A stretch of DNA of 64,000 nucleotides from Roseibaca calidilacus. GTDB lineage: Bacteria > Pseudomonadota > Alphaproteobacteria > Rhodobacterales > Rhodobacteraceae. The translations under genes were made by a program, and so were the position numbers. The stretch lies in the NCBI RefSeq assembly GCF_001517585.1, contig NZ_FBYC01000003.1, positions 1 to 64,000 of the forward strand. The letters run 5' to 3'. Numbering within the stretch: the first letter of the stretch is position 1; every line of letters starts with the position of its first letter. The notes under the pieces were generated by a model. That model made no database searches and was not told the DNA's origin. It saw only the letters and a program-made list of their open reading frames with translations. This document shows, one piece after another, positions 8,337 through 18,100 of this stretch.

Positions 8337-9538
8337 CGACCACGACCGAGCAGATGCGCGCCTGGACCGGCCCTGCGATCCTGACCTTCGGGTTCCGCCC
8401 GTTCTTTTTCGGCGCAGCAGTCTGGGCCGTGCTGGCGATGGCGCTCTGGGTGCCGATGCTGTCGGGATACCTGATGCTTCCCACCACGTTTGACCCCGTT
8501 TCCTGGCACGCGCATGAATTCCTGTTCGGCTATCTGGGCGCCGTCGTCGCGGGGTTCCTCTTGACCGCTGTGCCGAACTGGACCGGGCGCTTGCCGATCG
8601 TCGGCTGGCGGTTGGGGATGCTTGCCGGCCTTTGGCTGGTGGGGCGTGTGGCGGTTGCGGTCTCAGCCGGTTTGCCAGATGTGTTGGTGGCCGTGGCCGA
8701 TCTGGCGTTTCCGGTTGTCTTTGCGGCTCTCATCGCGCGCGAGATCGTGGCGGGCAAGAACTGGCGCAATCTGGTCGTGCTGGCGATGCTGGGGGTCTTC
8801 ATTCTTGGCAACGCCTTTTTCCATTGGGAAGCGGCAAAGGGCGGTTACGCGGCGCAAGGCTACGGCCTGCGTCTGGGCCTTGGCGCGGGCATCATGATGA
8901 TCGCCGTGATCGGTGGCCGTGTAGTGCCGTCCTTCACCCGCAACTGGCTTGTGAAACGGCGCGGCAAAGTCCTGCCCGTGGCGCCGATGCAGTCCTTCGA
9001 CAAGGTGGTGCTGGTGGTGCTGGCACTGGCGCTGTTGCTCTGGTTCGCCCTGCCGTTTGGGGCTTTGACCGGGGCGGCCCTTGCGCTGGCAGGCGTCTTG
9101 CACGCGCTGCGACTGGCCCGTTGGGCGGGGCATCGGACCTTTGCCGAACCGCTGGTGACGGTGCTGCATGCGGGCTATGCTTTTGTGCCGCTGGGGGCCT
9201 TGGCGCTGGCCGCGGAAATATTGGCTCCGGGGTCCTTCGGGATGGCAGGTGCGCAGCATTTCTGGATGGCCGGTGCGGTCGGGTTGATGACATTGGCCGT
9301 GATGACACGCGCCACGCTTGGCCATACCGGGCAGGAACTGAGAGCGGGGGCAGGGACCGTCACGATCTATCTGGCCCTGATCCTGTCCGTATTTGCGCGG
9401 GTCGCAGGCGGCGTATGGCCTGAATTCTCCGGCCTGTTGAACACTGTGGCGGGGCTGTTCTGGATCCTTGCTTTCGGCGGTTTCGCCGTCCTTTATGGTG
9501 CGCTTTTGCTGCGCCTGCCCGCCGCCAAACGTATCTGA
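8333..9538 (+). CDS. nnrS: NnrS family haem- and copper-containing membrane protein
   Basis: A 401-residue polytopic protein with about 12 hydrophobic helices and the NnrS features ILTFGFRPFFFGAAVW near the N-terminus and SWHAHEFLFGYLGAVVAGFLLTAVPNWTG. NnrS is regulated by NnrR-type proteins in denitrifying alphaproteobacteria and protects cells from NO. The start overlaps the cyclo-ligase stop by 4 nt. nnrU follows 11 nt after its stop. Confidence 0.93.
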   Translation: MTTTTEQMRAWTGPAILTFGFRPFFFGAAVWAVLAMALWVPMLSGYLMLPTTFDPVSWHAHEFLFGYLGAVVAGFLLTAVPNWTGRLPIVGWRLGMLAGLWLVGRVAVAVSAGLPDVLVAVADLAFPVVFAALIAREIVAGKNWRNLVVLAMLGVFILGNAFFHWEAAKGGYAAQGYGLRLGLGAGIMMIAVIGGRVVPSFTRNWLVKRRGKVLPVAPMQSFDKVVLVVLALALLLWFALPFGALTGAALALAGVLHALRLARWAGHRTFAEPLVTVLHAGYAFVPLGALALAAEILAPGSFGMAGAQHFWMAGAVGLMTLAVMTRATLGHTGQELRAGAGTVTIYLALILSVFARVAGGVWPEFSGLLNTVAGLFWILAFGGFAVLYGALLLRLPAAKRI

Positions 9539-9549
9539 GGCGCTTATCC

Positions 9550-10215
9550 ATGGGATGCTTTGAGTTCTCCCTCGCCTATGTCGTCTTTTTCCTGTCGCAT
9601 TCCTTGCCCGTGCGGCCGCCGCTCAGGCCCTGGCTTCAAGCGCGGCTTGGCGTTTCTGGCTTCACGCTGGCCTACTCCGCCCTGTCACTTGCGGCGCTGG
9701 CATGGCTGATAGTGGCGGCAGGCCGCGCGCCGCATGTGACCCTTTGGGATTGGGCGCCATGGCAGGTCCATGTGCCCCTGACGGTCATGGGACCGGTCTG
9801 CCTGATCCTTGCGCTCTCCATAGGGCGTCCAAACCCGTTCTCCTTCGGTGGCGCGCGCAACGACCGGTTCGATCCTGCGCGGCCCGGCATCGTCCGGTGG
9901 TCGCGTCACCCGCTGCTTGCTGCGCTGGCGCTTTGGGCGGCGGCCCATATCCTGCCGAACGGGGATCTCGCGCATGTGATCCTGTTCGGCACCTTTGCCG
10001 CCTTCGCCATTCTTGGCGGTCGTCTGATAGACCGCAGAAAACGTCGTGAGATGGGGGCGGATTGGCAGCGCCTGCACCTGTTGGTTGAAGAGGCACCGCT
10101 CCTGTCCTGGCGCTTGTCGGGAGATATTCTTGCGCGACTCGTAGCCGCTGTTTTTCTCTATGCGACGCTTCTCTGGGCGCATCCCGTCCTATTCGGCGTC
10201 AGCCCACTTCCGTGA
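9550..10215 (+). CDS. nnrU: NnrU family membrane protein
   Basis: A 221-residue protein with about six membrane helices and the family segments RPNPFSFGGA and DPARPGIVRWSRHPLLAALALWA. NnrU accompanies nitrite and nitric oxide reduction in Rhodobacter-type bacteria; its biochemical role is unresolved. It is the last gene of the nsrR-divergent operon and converges on a carboxymuconolactone-decarboxylase-like gene with a gap of only 3 nt. Confidence 0.9.
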   Translation: MGCFEFSLAYVVFFLSHSLPVRPPLRPWLQARLGVSGFTLAYSALSLAALAWLIVAAGRAPHVTLWDWAPWQVHVPLTVMGPVCLILALSIGRPNPFSFGGARNDRFDPARPGIVRWSRHPLLAALALWAAAHILPNGDLAHVILFGTFAAFAILGGRLIDRRKRREMGADWQRLHLLVEEAPLLSWRLSGDILARLVAAVFLYATLLWAHPVLFGVSPLP

Positions 10216-10218
10216 CGG

Positions 10219-10530
10219 TCACTCTTTGATGTCTTCGATCCAAGTTTTGGCCGCTACCGCGCGGGGCAACCCGAGGGGACCGATGGCCAGCATTGCGACC
10301 TGTGTCATCGCTGCAGGTTCGATCCCCTCTGATTTGGCGCGCCGTGTGTGAGAGTGCACCGCGCCTTCGGATCCAGCGCCAATGGCAAGCGCGAGCTTCA
10401 CGAGACGCCTTTCCCGGGGCGTCAGCGGGCCACAATCTGCGCTTGCCTTGCCCAAGGCGGCATAGGCCTTCCAGATATCAGGATACTCTTCGGCGAGGTC
10501 TCCGGCAGCGCCAGGCATGGATTTGGTCAT
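10219..10530 (-). CDS. Carboxymuconolactone decarboxylase/AhpD-like small protein
   Basis: A 103-residue all-helical protein whose central segment (ERRLVKLALAIGAGSEGAVHSHTRRAKSEG) matches the AhpD/CMD fold. The redox CxxC of AhpD-type enzymes is absent: the equivalent stretch reads EGAVHSH with only the His kept. It therefore cannot act as a classical AhpD disulfide reductase. I chose the ATG at 10530, which is preceded by AGGACAG; a GTG at 10545 overlapping the upstream stop is possible. It is downstream of the NarR-type gene and likely co-transcribed. Confidence 0.75.
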   Translation of the reverse strand: MTKSMPGAAGDLAEEYPDIWKAYAALGKASADCGPLTPRERRLVKLALAIGAGSEGAVHSHTRRAKSEGIEPAAMTQVAMLAIGPLGLPRAVAAKTWIEDIKE

Positions 10531-10541
10531 CTGTCTGTCCT

Positions 10542-11240
10542 TCACGTTGTAAAGTCATCAATCAGTGGGTTGGGTTTTGCGAAACGCTCGAGATCTGCTT
10601 GGTCCCCGATGGTGATACGGGTGCCTGTCACTGTCACGCCGTAGGGCTGCAGGCCCTTGAAGGCGCGGCTGAGGTTTTCAGGGGTCATGCCCAGCACCGA
10701 GGCCAGGCGCCGCTTTTCGAAATCCAGCTCGAACGCGGCCCCGCCGCCAGAGTGCCTTTGTTGCCTGAGCAGGTAGTTCGCGAGCCGCTCGAGCGAGGTT
10801 CTGAGTTTCAGATCCTTCTGCGCCTTGATGACAGAGCGATAGCACTGCGCCAGTTCCGTGACGATCGCACGGGCAAAGTCGCTGTCGGCGTCGAAGATCG
10901 CGCGCACATCCTGACTGGGGATCAGCGCGATCCGGCTTTTTTCCAGCGTGCGGGCCGACATCAGATAGGGCGCGTCCTTGATTGTCGCGGCAAGAATGAA
11001 GGTCGAGATCGGGCGAACAGTCGCCATGCTGGTATCCCGGCCGTTCCAGGCGGAGAATAGATCGACCGAGCCCGAAAGGACGATGTGAAGAAAATCGCTC
11101 GGCTCACCTTCAGTGATCAATTCGATCTGAGCGGGGAAATTCTGCACGTAAGCACCCCGCATAAGGGCCGTGAAATGCGCATCCGCCATTTGCGAAAAGA
11201 GATCGAGCTTTCGAATATCCCGGTATTCTGAATCGGGCAT
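10542..11240 (-). CDS. narR: Crp/Fnr-family regulator, NarR-like
   Basis: A 232-residue protein with an N-terminal cyclic-nucleotide-type beta-roll, a dimer helix and a C-terminal winged helix (RLASVLGMTPENLSRAFKGL). It lacks the N-terminal Cys cluster of FNR. In Paracoccus, NarR is exactly such a cluster-less FNR relative and activates the nar operon in response to nitrate or nitrite. Here the gene is divergent from usp-narK-narGHJI. The start at 11240 has a GGGAG ribosome-binding site; an in-frame ATG at 11282 would add 14 residues. The narR name rests on context and missing Cys. Confidence 0.8.
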   Translation of the reverse strand: MPDSEYRDIRKLDLFSQMADAHFTALMRGAYVQNFPAQIELITEGEPSDFLHIVLSGSVDLFSAWNGRDTSMATVRPISTFILAATIKDAPYLMSARTLEKSRIALIPSQDVRAIFDADSDFARAIVTELAQCYRSVIKAQKDLKLRTSLERLANYLLRQQRHSGGGAAFELDFEKRRLASVLGMTPENLSRAFKGLQPYGVTVTGTRITIGDQADLERFAKPNPLIDDFTT

Positions 11241-11287
11241 GTCATCTCCCTTTCTTTTTTCACGGTTAACAAATTTCATCAAATCAA

Positions 11288-11301
11288 TTGATAATTGTCA
11301 A
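11288..11301. promoter_or_regulatory. FNR/NNR-type binding site
   Basis: TTGAT-AATT-GTCAA matches the FNR/NNR dyad (TTGAY, 4 bp, RTCAA). It lies 48 bp upstream of the narR-like start and about 190 bp upstream of the usp gene, so it may serve the regulator's own promoter. Confidence 0.7.
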
Positions 11302-11401
11302 GCATTGAGTTGCTCTGCGCCGAACAATCCTTGATCTTTCACGGCGCGCCCAATGACATATTTATGTAAGCCATTTATTTCGTTATACTTTTTACCTTTT
11401 C

Positions 11402-11415
11402 ATGATCCAGATCAA
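11402..11415. promoter_or_regulatory. Second FNR/NarR-type binding site, probably for the usp-narK-narGHJI operon
   Basis: ATGAT-CCAG-ATCAA matches the FNR dyad with one deviation in the left half-site. Its centre is about 85 bp upstream of the usp start, a suitable distance for an activator site near -41 of an operon promoter. Confidence 0.6.
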
Positions 11416-11493
11416 ACTTAAAACCGACAACATCCGTCTTCCTTGTCTCAAACACGCCTAGTGCCCGCATGCGGTGTCAGATTGGAGAGACAG

Positions 11494-11991
11494 ATGGAGA
11501 TAATGTTGGCCTATGACCATTCGCGCAACGCGCGGATTGCGCTGGACGCGCTCCGAGACATGTTTGGGCAAATCAAGCCTACGATCACTCTGGTCTCTGT
11601 GGTGGAAGATGTCGGCAGCGCCACATCCGGTGCGGACGATCTTTTCAACGAACAATATGCAACCCAGAAGGCCGGCGTCGAGGCTGCGGCTGCTGAATTG
11701 ATGGCAGAGGGTTTCGAAGCCCGCGTGGTTCTGGCCCAGGGTGATGCACGCAAGATGATCCTGCGCGCAACCGAGGAACGCAAGCCTGACCTTCTGGTGA
11801 TGGCGCGTCACAGCCACCAGCCGGATGACGGCCCGCTTGGCTTTATTGCCCGCCGCATCGACGCGCTGGTCGAGGAGTTCGATCACATGACTTTCGGTTC
11901 GGTTTCGGCATTCCTCGCGCGCCGTGCGAAATGCCCGATCCTCATCATCCCAACCCATGTTTCTGCATCCGAGATGCAGGCGGCCCAATAA
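11494..11991 (+). CDS. Universal stress protein (UspA family)
   Basis: A 165-residue single-domain USP beginning MEIMLAYDHSRNARIAL, with the alternating strand-helix pattern of the family and the strand DLLVMARHSH. The classic G-2x-G-9x-G(S/T) nucleotide loop is not evident: after DLLVMARH the sequence runs SHQPDDGPLGFIARR. ATP binding is therefore doubtful. The start at 11494 has GGAGAGA 4 nt upstream; a start at 11443 would add 17 residues. It is the first gene after the FNR-type site and is 21 nt from narK, so it belongs to the nitrate-respiration operon. Confidence 0.85.
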   Translation: MEIMLAYDHSRNARIALDALRDMFGQIKPTITLVSVVEDVGSATSGADDLFNEQYATQKAGVEAAAAELMAEGFEARVVLAQGDARKMILRATEERKPDLLVMARHSHQPDDGPLGFIARRIDALVEEFDHMTFGSVSAFLARRAKCPILIIPTHVSASEMQAAQ

Positions 11992-12012
11992 GCCAGACAG
12001 AGGAACGCCCAA

Positions 12013-13656
12013 ATGCAAGTCTCGGATATCTTCCGCTTCCGTAACCGTGAAATCCGCGCTCTTCACCTGACGTGGATCGCCTTTTTCATCACTTTCTACG
12101 TCTGGTTCAACATGGCGCCGCTGGCATCCTCGATGCTGGCTTCCGCTGACTGGCTGACCCGCGACGATATCCGGCTATTTGCTATCGCGAACGTTGCGTT
12201 GACCATTCCAGCCCGCATCATCGTCGGCATGGCGCTCGACAAGTGGGGACCGCGGCGTGTGTTCTCAGTCCTTATGGTCGTCATGGCAGTACCAACGCTG
12301 TTCTTCGCTTTTGGCGACAGCAAGATGCAACTCTTTGTCTCCCGTCTGGTTCTGTCATCGGTCGGCGCGGGCTTTGTCGTCGGCATTCACATGACCGCCC
12401 TTTGGTTCAAGCCGCGCGATATAGGTTTTGCCGAGGGCTTCTATGCCGGTTGGGGCAATTTCGGTTCTGCCGCAGCGGCTATGACCATCCCGACCATTGC
12501 GCTGTCGGTGTTCGGCGGCGATGACGGATGGCGCTATGCCATTGCGATGTCAGGGATCATCATGGCGGCCTATGGTGTTTTTTACTGGTTTGCCATCACT
12601 GACGGTCCGACAGCAGACACCCATAAGAAGGCCCGCAAATCTGGCGCGTTGGAAGTTTCCACTTACCGCGATCTTGCGCTTCTGGTGATCTTTACGGTGC
12701 CGCTGGTGGGTATCTTGTCTATCCTTGTCTATCGCGTTCAGCGGATGGGCTATATCGACACATTTGTTGCTGCGATCTGTTATGCGGCTATTGCTGTGGT
12801 GGTGGTCTATCAGGTTTGGCAAGTGCTGCGTGTCAATTTGCCGTTGCTGCGCAAGGGCATCCCCGCAGATGACCGCTATCCGTTCTCATCTGTTGCTGCG
12901 CTGAACACGACATACTTCGCGAATTTCGGCGCGGAACTCGCGGTGGTCTCGATGCTGCCGATGTTCTTTCAGGAGACATGGGGTTTGAACCCGGTGACCG
13001 CCGGCCTTATTGCCGCTTCCTTTGCCTTCATCAACCTTGTCGCGCGCCCCATGGGCGGCCTTGTCTCGGACCGGATGGGTAACCGCCGCTTCGTGATGCT
13101 GTCTTACATGCTGGGCATTGCCATCGGGTTCTTCCTAATGGGGCTTCTCAACAGTTCGTGGCCGCTGATCATCGCCATCGCCATCACCATCGGGTGTTCG
13201 TTCTTCGTGCAAGGTGCAGAGGGTGCAACCTTCGGCATCATCCCGTCGATCAAGCGTCGCGTGACCGGGCAGATCGCGGGCATGGCGGGGGCCTACGGCA
13301 ATGTTGGGGCAGTGTTTTACCTTTTCATCTTCATGTTCGTTGATGCTTCGACGTTCTTTATGATCATCGCGGCTGGGGCCTTGGTTTCCTGGGTGGTCTG
13401 CTTTTTCTGGTTGAAAGAGCCTGCCGGCGGGTTTGGCGAGGAATACGTCCTCTCGTCGGTCGACCATGCGATTGCCGCCGAGGTGCAGCACAAGAAGGAC
13501 GCTGAGCTCGAACTGGCGAATATTTTCGAGGGTTCCGAAAACGTCGCACTGGCTGAAAAAGCGGACGGCGTGATCATCACGGCGCGGTTCAGTGACCTCG
13601 AAGCATTGCGTGCCGCGCTTGGCCGTCTGGCCGCCAAACCCCGCACCGCCGAATGA
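12013..13656 (+). CDS. narK1: NarK1-type nitrate transporter (MFS)
   Basis: A 547-residue MFS permease of the nitrate/nitrite porter family. It begins with the type-1-like helix LTWIAFFITFYVWFNMAPLA and carries the loop MALDKWGPRR and the glycine-rich helices FYAGWGNFGSAAAAM and GAYGNVGAVFYL. About 12-14 helices are followed by a cytosolic tail of about 85 residues, longer than usual. In Paracoccus, NarK1 and NarK2 are one fused protein; here they are separate genes. NarK1-type proteins are proposed proton-coupled nitrate importers that start respiration. Confidence 0.92.
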   Translation: MQVSDIFRFRNREIRALHLTWIAFFITFYVWFNMAPLASSMLASADWLTRDDIRLFAIANVALTIPARIIVGMALDKWGPRRVFSVLMVVMAVPTLFFAFGDSKMQLFVSRLVLSSVGAGFVVGIHMTALWFKPRDIGFAEGFYAGWGNFGSAAAAMTIPTIALSVFGGDDGWRYAIAMSGIIMAAYGVFYWFAITDGPTADTHKKARKSGALEVSTYRDLALLVIFTVPLVGILSILVYRVQRMGYIDTFVAAICYAAIAVVVVYQVWQVLRVNLPLLRKGIPADDRYPFSSVAALNTTYFANFGAELAVVSMLPMFFQETWGLNPVTAGLIAASFAFINLVARPMGGLVSDRMGNRRFVMLSYMLGIAIGFFLMGLLNSSWPLIIAIAITIGCSFFVQGAEGATFGIIPSIKRRVTGQIAGMAGAYGNVGAVFYLFIFMFVDASTFFMIIAAGALVSWVVCFFWLKEPAGGFGEEYVLSSVDHAIAAEVQHKKDAELELANIFEGSENVALAEKADGVIITARFSDLEALRAALGRLAAKPRTAE

Positions 13657-13715
13657 CACTTATGCAAGCCCGCCCTGGCAAGCCTGCTCAAAATCGCACA
13701 GAAGGAGCGTTCTCC

Positions 13716-15104
13716 ATGTCTATGACATCCGCACAAACGAAAGGGCCGGTTCTGAAAGACTGGCGTCCCGAAGACACTGCATTCTGGGAAAGTACGGGCA
13801 AGCGTATCGCACGCCGCAACTTGTGGATTTCCATTCCTGCTTTGCTGCTGGCGTTTGCTGTCTGGATGGTTTGGTCAGTCGTGGTGGCGCGCCTGCCGGC
13901 CATCGGCTTTGACTTCGACACCGGCCAACTGTTCTGGCTGGCCGCTTTACCCGGATTATCTGGTGCGACCCTGCGCATTTTCTACAGCTTTGTAATCCCG
14001 ATCTTTGGGGGGCGTCGCTGGACAGCAATTTCGACCGCGTCGCTCTTGGCTCCGGCCCTTGGCATCGGCTTTGCCGTGCAGAACCCAGACACGCCCTACA
14101 GCATGTTCGTGCTGCTTGCGCTGCTCTGCGGCCTTGGTGGCGGCAACTTTGCCTCGTCGATGGCAAACATCAACTATTTCTTCCCTAAGACACAGAAGGG
14201 CAACGCTCTGGCGTTGAATGCGGGCCTTGGAAACCTCGGCGTCTCGGTGGTGCAATTCGTCGTGCCGGTCGTGATCACCATGGGTGTTTTCGGGGCTATG
14301 GGCGGTCAGGGTCAGAAGATCAGCGACGGTGGTCAACTTTGGCTGCAGAATGCGGGTTTCGTGTGGGTACCCTTCCTTGTAATCTGCACGCTGGCTGCAT
14401 GGTTTGGCATGAATGATCTTGCTGACGCCAAAGCCTCGCTTTCTGAACAGTTGAGCATACTCAAGCGCAAGCACAATTGGATCATGTCGATCTTGTACAT
14501 CGGCACCTTTGGCAGCTTCATTGGCTACTCGGCCGGCTTCCCGCTTCTGATGAAAACCCAGTTTCCCGCGATGGAAACATTGCACCTGGCGTTTCTGGGT
14601 CCGCTTGTTGGGGCGCTGTCACGCTCGGCCACGGGTTGGATTTCCGACAAGTTCGGTGGCGGACGCGTGACGCTTTGGGTCTTTGTCGGGATGATTATCG
14701 CGGTTCTGGGTGTCGTGTTGTTCCTGCCGCTCGGCGGATCAGAAGGCAACTTCGTGGGCTTCTTTGCCTGTTTCATGGCGCTTTTCATGCTTACTGGAAT
14801 TGGTAACGCCTCGACCTTTCAAATGATCCCCAGCATCATGCGGCAGGAAATTCCCCGCCTCATGCCCGACCTGGACCAGACCGCTAGTCTGCGCACGGCC
14901 GAGCGTGAAAGTGGCGCGATCATTGCCTTCACTTCGGCGATGGCAGCATACGGCGCCTTCTTCATACCGAAATCTTACGGAACTTCGATTGCACTTACGG
15001 GTGGCCCCGCGGGTGCGCTGTACGCCTTTGCGATTTTTTACGCGATCTGCGTGGCGCTGACGTGGGCCTTCTATACCCGCAAAGGCGCTGCGACGCCCTG
15101 CTGA
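13716..15104 (+). CDS. narK2: NarK2-type nitrate/nitrite antiporter (MFS)
   Basis: A 462-residue MFS protein with the NarK2 signature N-terminus (LKDWRPEDTAFWESTGKRIA then RNLWISIPALLLAFAVW) and the glycine-rich nitrate signature (GLGGGNFASSMANINYFFP and NAGLGNLGVSVVQF). It exchanges periplasmic nitrate for cytoplasmic nitrite. I chose the ATG at 13716 because AAGGAGCG precedes it. An ATG at 13653 overlapping the narK1 stop (ATGA) would add 21 residues unlike the family, possibly a relic of, or precursor to, the Paracoccus-type fusion. Confidence 0.92.
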   Translation: MSMTSAQTKGPVLKDWRPEDTAFWESTGKRIARRNLWISIPALLLAFAVWMVWSVVVARLPAIGFDFDTGQLFWLAALPGLSGATLRIFYSFVIPIFGGRRWTAISTASLLAPALGIGFAVQNPDTPYSMFVLLALLCGLGGGNFASSMANINYFFPKTQKGNALALNAGLGNLGVSVVQFVVPVVITMGVFGAMGGQGQKISDGGQLWLQNAGFVWVPFLVICTLAAWFGMNDLADAKASLSEQLSILKRKHNWIMSILYIGTFGSFIGYSAGFPLLMKTQFPAMETLHLAFLGPLVGALSRSATGWISDKFGGGRVTLWVFVGMIIAVLGVVLFLPLGGSEGNFVGFFACFMALFMLTGIGNASTFQMIPSIMRQEIPRLMPDLDQTASLRTAERESGAIIAFTSAMAAYGAFFIPKSYGTSIALTGGPAGALYAFAIFYAICVALTWAFYTRKGAATPC

Positions 15105-15111
15105 AATCATA

Positions 15112-15133
15112 CGGGTGCAACCTGTTGCACCCG
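15112..15133 (+). promoter_or_regulatory. Stable hairpin between narK2 and narG
   Basis: CGGGTGCAA and TTGCACCCG form a perfect 9-bp stem with a 4-nt loop, 8 nt after the narK2 stop and 28 nt before narG. No T-run follows, so partial termination, mRNA processing or transcript stabilisation are the candidate roles. Confidence 0.55.
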
Positions 15134-15161
15134 GTAACGCCATCAAAACTCGGAGAAAGCC

Positions 15162-18100
15162 ATGAGCCATCTACTCGACAAACTGAACTTCTTCCAGAGC
15201 AAGGAACTGGAACAATTCTCCGACGGTTGGGGTCAGACCACCCGCGAGAACCGCGACTGGGAGGACACCTACAGAAACCGCTGGCGGCACGACAAGATCG
15301 TGCGCTCGACCCATGGGGTGAACTGCACCGGGTCATGTTCATGGAAGATCTACGTCAAATCCGGGATCGTGACATGGGAAACCCAGCAGACCGACTATCC
15401 CCGCACCCGCGCGGGCCTGCCCAACCATGAACCGCGCGGCTGCGCGCGGGGCGCGTCCTACAGCTGGTATCTCTATTCCGCGAACCGGGTGAAGAACCCG
15501 CTGATCCGCGGCGCCCTGATGCGCGCCTGGCGCAAGATGCGTGAGACGATGACCCCGGTCGCCGCTTGGGCCGCGATCCAGAACGATCCGATCCTGCGGA
15601 GCTCTTATACCAAGACGCGCGGCAAGGGCGGGTTTGTCCGGGCAAGCTGGGACGAAGCGACCGAAATCGTCGCGGCCGCCAACGCCTATACCGCCAAGAC
15701 TTACGGCCCCGACCGGGTGTTCGGCTTCTCCCCGATCCCGGCCATGTCGATGGTCAGCTATGCCGCGGGCTCGCGCTACCTGTCGCTTCTCGGCGGCACT
15801 TGCATGTCCTTCTACGACTGGTATTGCGACCTGCCGCCCGCGTCGCCGCAGACTTGGGGCGAACAGACCGACGTGCCGGAATCGGCCGATTGGTACAATG
15901 CGGGCTTCCTGATGCTCTGGGGTTCAAACGTGCCTCAGACGCGCACGCCTGATGCGCACTTTTATACCGAGGTCCGCTATCGCGGCACAAAATCCGCCGT
16001 AGTCAGCCCCGACTATTCCGAGGCCGCCAAGTTCGGTGACATCTGGCTGAACCCGCAGGCGGGCACCGATGCCGCGCTGGCGATGGCCATGGGCCATGTG
16101 ATCCTGCGCGAATACCATCTGGACCGTCAGGCCGAGTATTTCGAGGACTACGCCCGCAAATACACCGACATGCCGATGCTGGTGCGTCTGGACGAACAGG
16201 ATGGTCACCTTGTCCCGGGCCGGATGCTGCGCGCGGAAGATTTCGACGACAAGCTAGGCGAGACCAACAACCCCGACTGGAAGACTGTGGCCTATGATGA
16301 GGCCTCGGGCCAGATCGTTGCCCCCAACGGGTCCATCGGGTTCCGCTGGGGCGAGGAAGGCAAGTGGAACCTTGAGCAACGCGCCAAGGGAACGGATGCC
16401 CAACTGCGCCTGAGCCAGATCACGGATGGCGACCGTGACGAGGTTGTGGGAGTCGATTTCCCCTATTTCGGCGGTGTTGCAACGGGCGATTTCGTCAAAT
16501 GCGACCACCCCGAAGTGCTGACCCGGAACATTCCGGCGAAGCGCGTGAAACTCGCCGATGGGTCCGAGGCGCTGGTCGCGACGGTGTTCGACCTGTTCTG
16601 CGCCAACTACGGGCTTGATCGAGGCCTTGGCGGTGAATGGGTGTCGAAGGATTTCAACGACGACAGCCCCTACACCCCTGCCTGGGCCGAAAAGATCACC
16701 GGCGTCGAGCGCGAGAAGATCATCGCGGTCGCGCGGGAATTCGCGGGCAACGCTGAAAAGACCCATGGCAAGTCCATGGTCATCCTCGGGGCCGGTCTGA
16801 ACCACTGGTACCACATGGACATGAACTATCGCGGCATCATCAACATGCTGGTGATGTGCGGCTGCATCGGCCAAGAGGGCGGTGGCTGGTCGCATTACGT
16901 GGGGCAGGAGAAGCTCCGCCCGCAAACCGGCTGGCAGCCACTGGCCTTCGGCCTGGACTGGAGCCGTCCGCCACGCCACATGAATTCGACCTCTGCCTGG
17001 TATGCCCACACGGACCAATGGCGCTACGAGACGCTGAGCGCGGGCGAGATCCTGTCGCCCACCGCGCCGGAGGGCGATTGGGATATCAGCCTGATCGACT
17101 ACAACATCCGCGCCGAACGCATGGGCTGGCTGCCGTCCGCCCCACAGCTGAAAACCAACCCGCTGGAGGTATCAAAGGCGGCCAAGAAAGCCGGCAAGGA
17201 CATTCCCGCCTATGTCGCCGAACAACTGAAATCCGGCGTCCTGCAGATGTCGTGCGAAGACCCGGACGCCCCGGAGAACTGGCCGCGCAACCTCTTCGTC
17301 TGGCGCTCGAACCTGCTCGGCTCTTCGGGCAAGGGGCATGAATACTTCCTCAAGCACCTGCTCGGCACCGATCACGGCGTCATGGGCAAGGACCTGGGCG
17401 AGGAAGGCGGCGTCATGCCGAAGGAGGCCGTTTGGCATGACGAGGCGCCCAAGGGCAAACTCGATCTGCTGGTGACCATCGACTTCCGCATGTCCACCAC
17501 CTGCGTTTATTCCGACATCGTCCTGCCCACGGCCAGCTGGTACGAAAAGGACGACCTGAACACCTCCGACATGCATCCGTTCATCCACCCGCTTCAGGCG
17601 GCGGTGGACCCGGCCTACGAGAGCAAGTCGGACTGGGAGATCTTCAAGTCGATCGCCCGGAAATTCTCGGAAGTCGCGCCCGAAGTGCTTGGCGTGGAAA
17701 CGGACATCGTCCAACTTCCGCTGCTGCACGACACTCCCGGCGAATTGGCGCAGGCCCATGTGAAGGACTGGAAGAAGGGCGAATGCGACCTGATCCCCGG
17801 CAAGACCGCGCCCAACTATATCGCGGTCGAGCGGGATTATCCCAACCTCTACAAGAAGTTCACCTCGGTCGGTCCGCTTCTTGAAAAGCTGGGCAACGGT
17901 GGCAAGGGCATCAACTGGGATACCAAGGTCGAAGTCGGACATCTGCGCGACCTGAATGGCGTGGTGCACGACGAGGGTGTCTCGAAGGGTCACGCGAAGC
18001 TGGAAACCGCCATCGACGCGGCCGAGATGATCCTGATGCTCGCCCCCGAGACCAACGGCGAAGTAGCTGTCAAAGCCTGGGAGGAACTGGAGAAGCCCAC

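Noticed and set aside
11341-11400. AT-rich stretch as a separate small gene or RNA
   Set aside because: No open frame with a start and no fold; it is more likely the promoter of the usp-nar operon.
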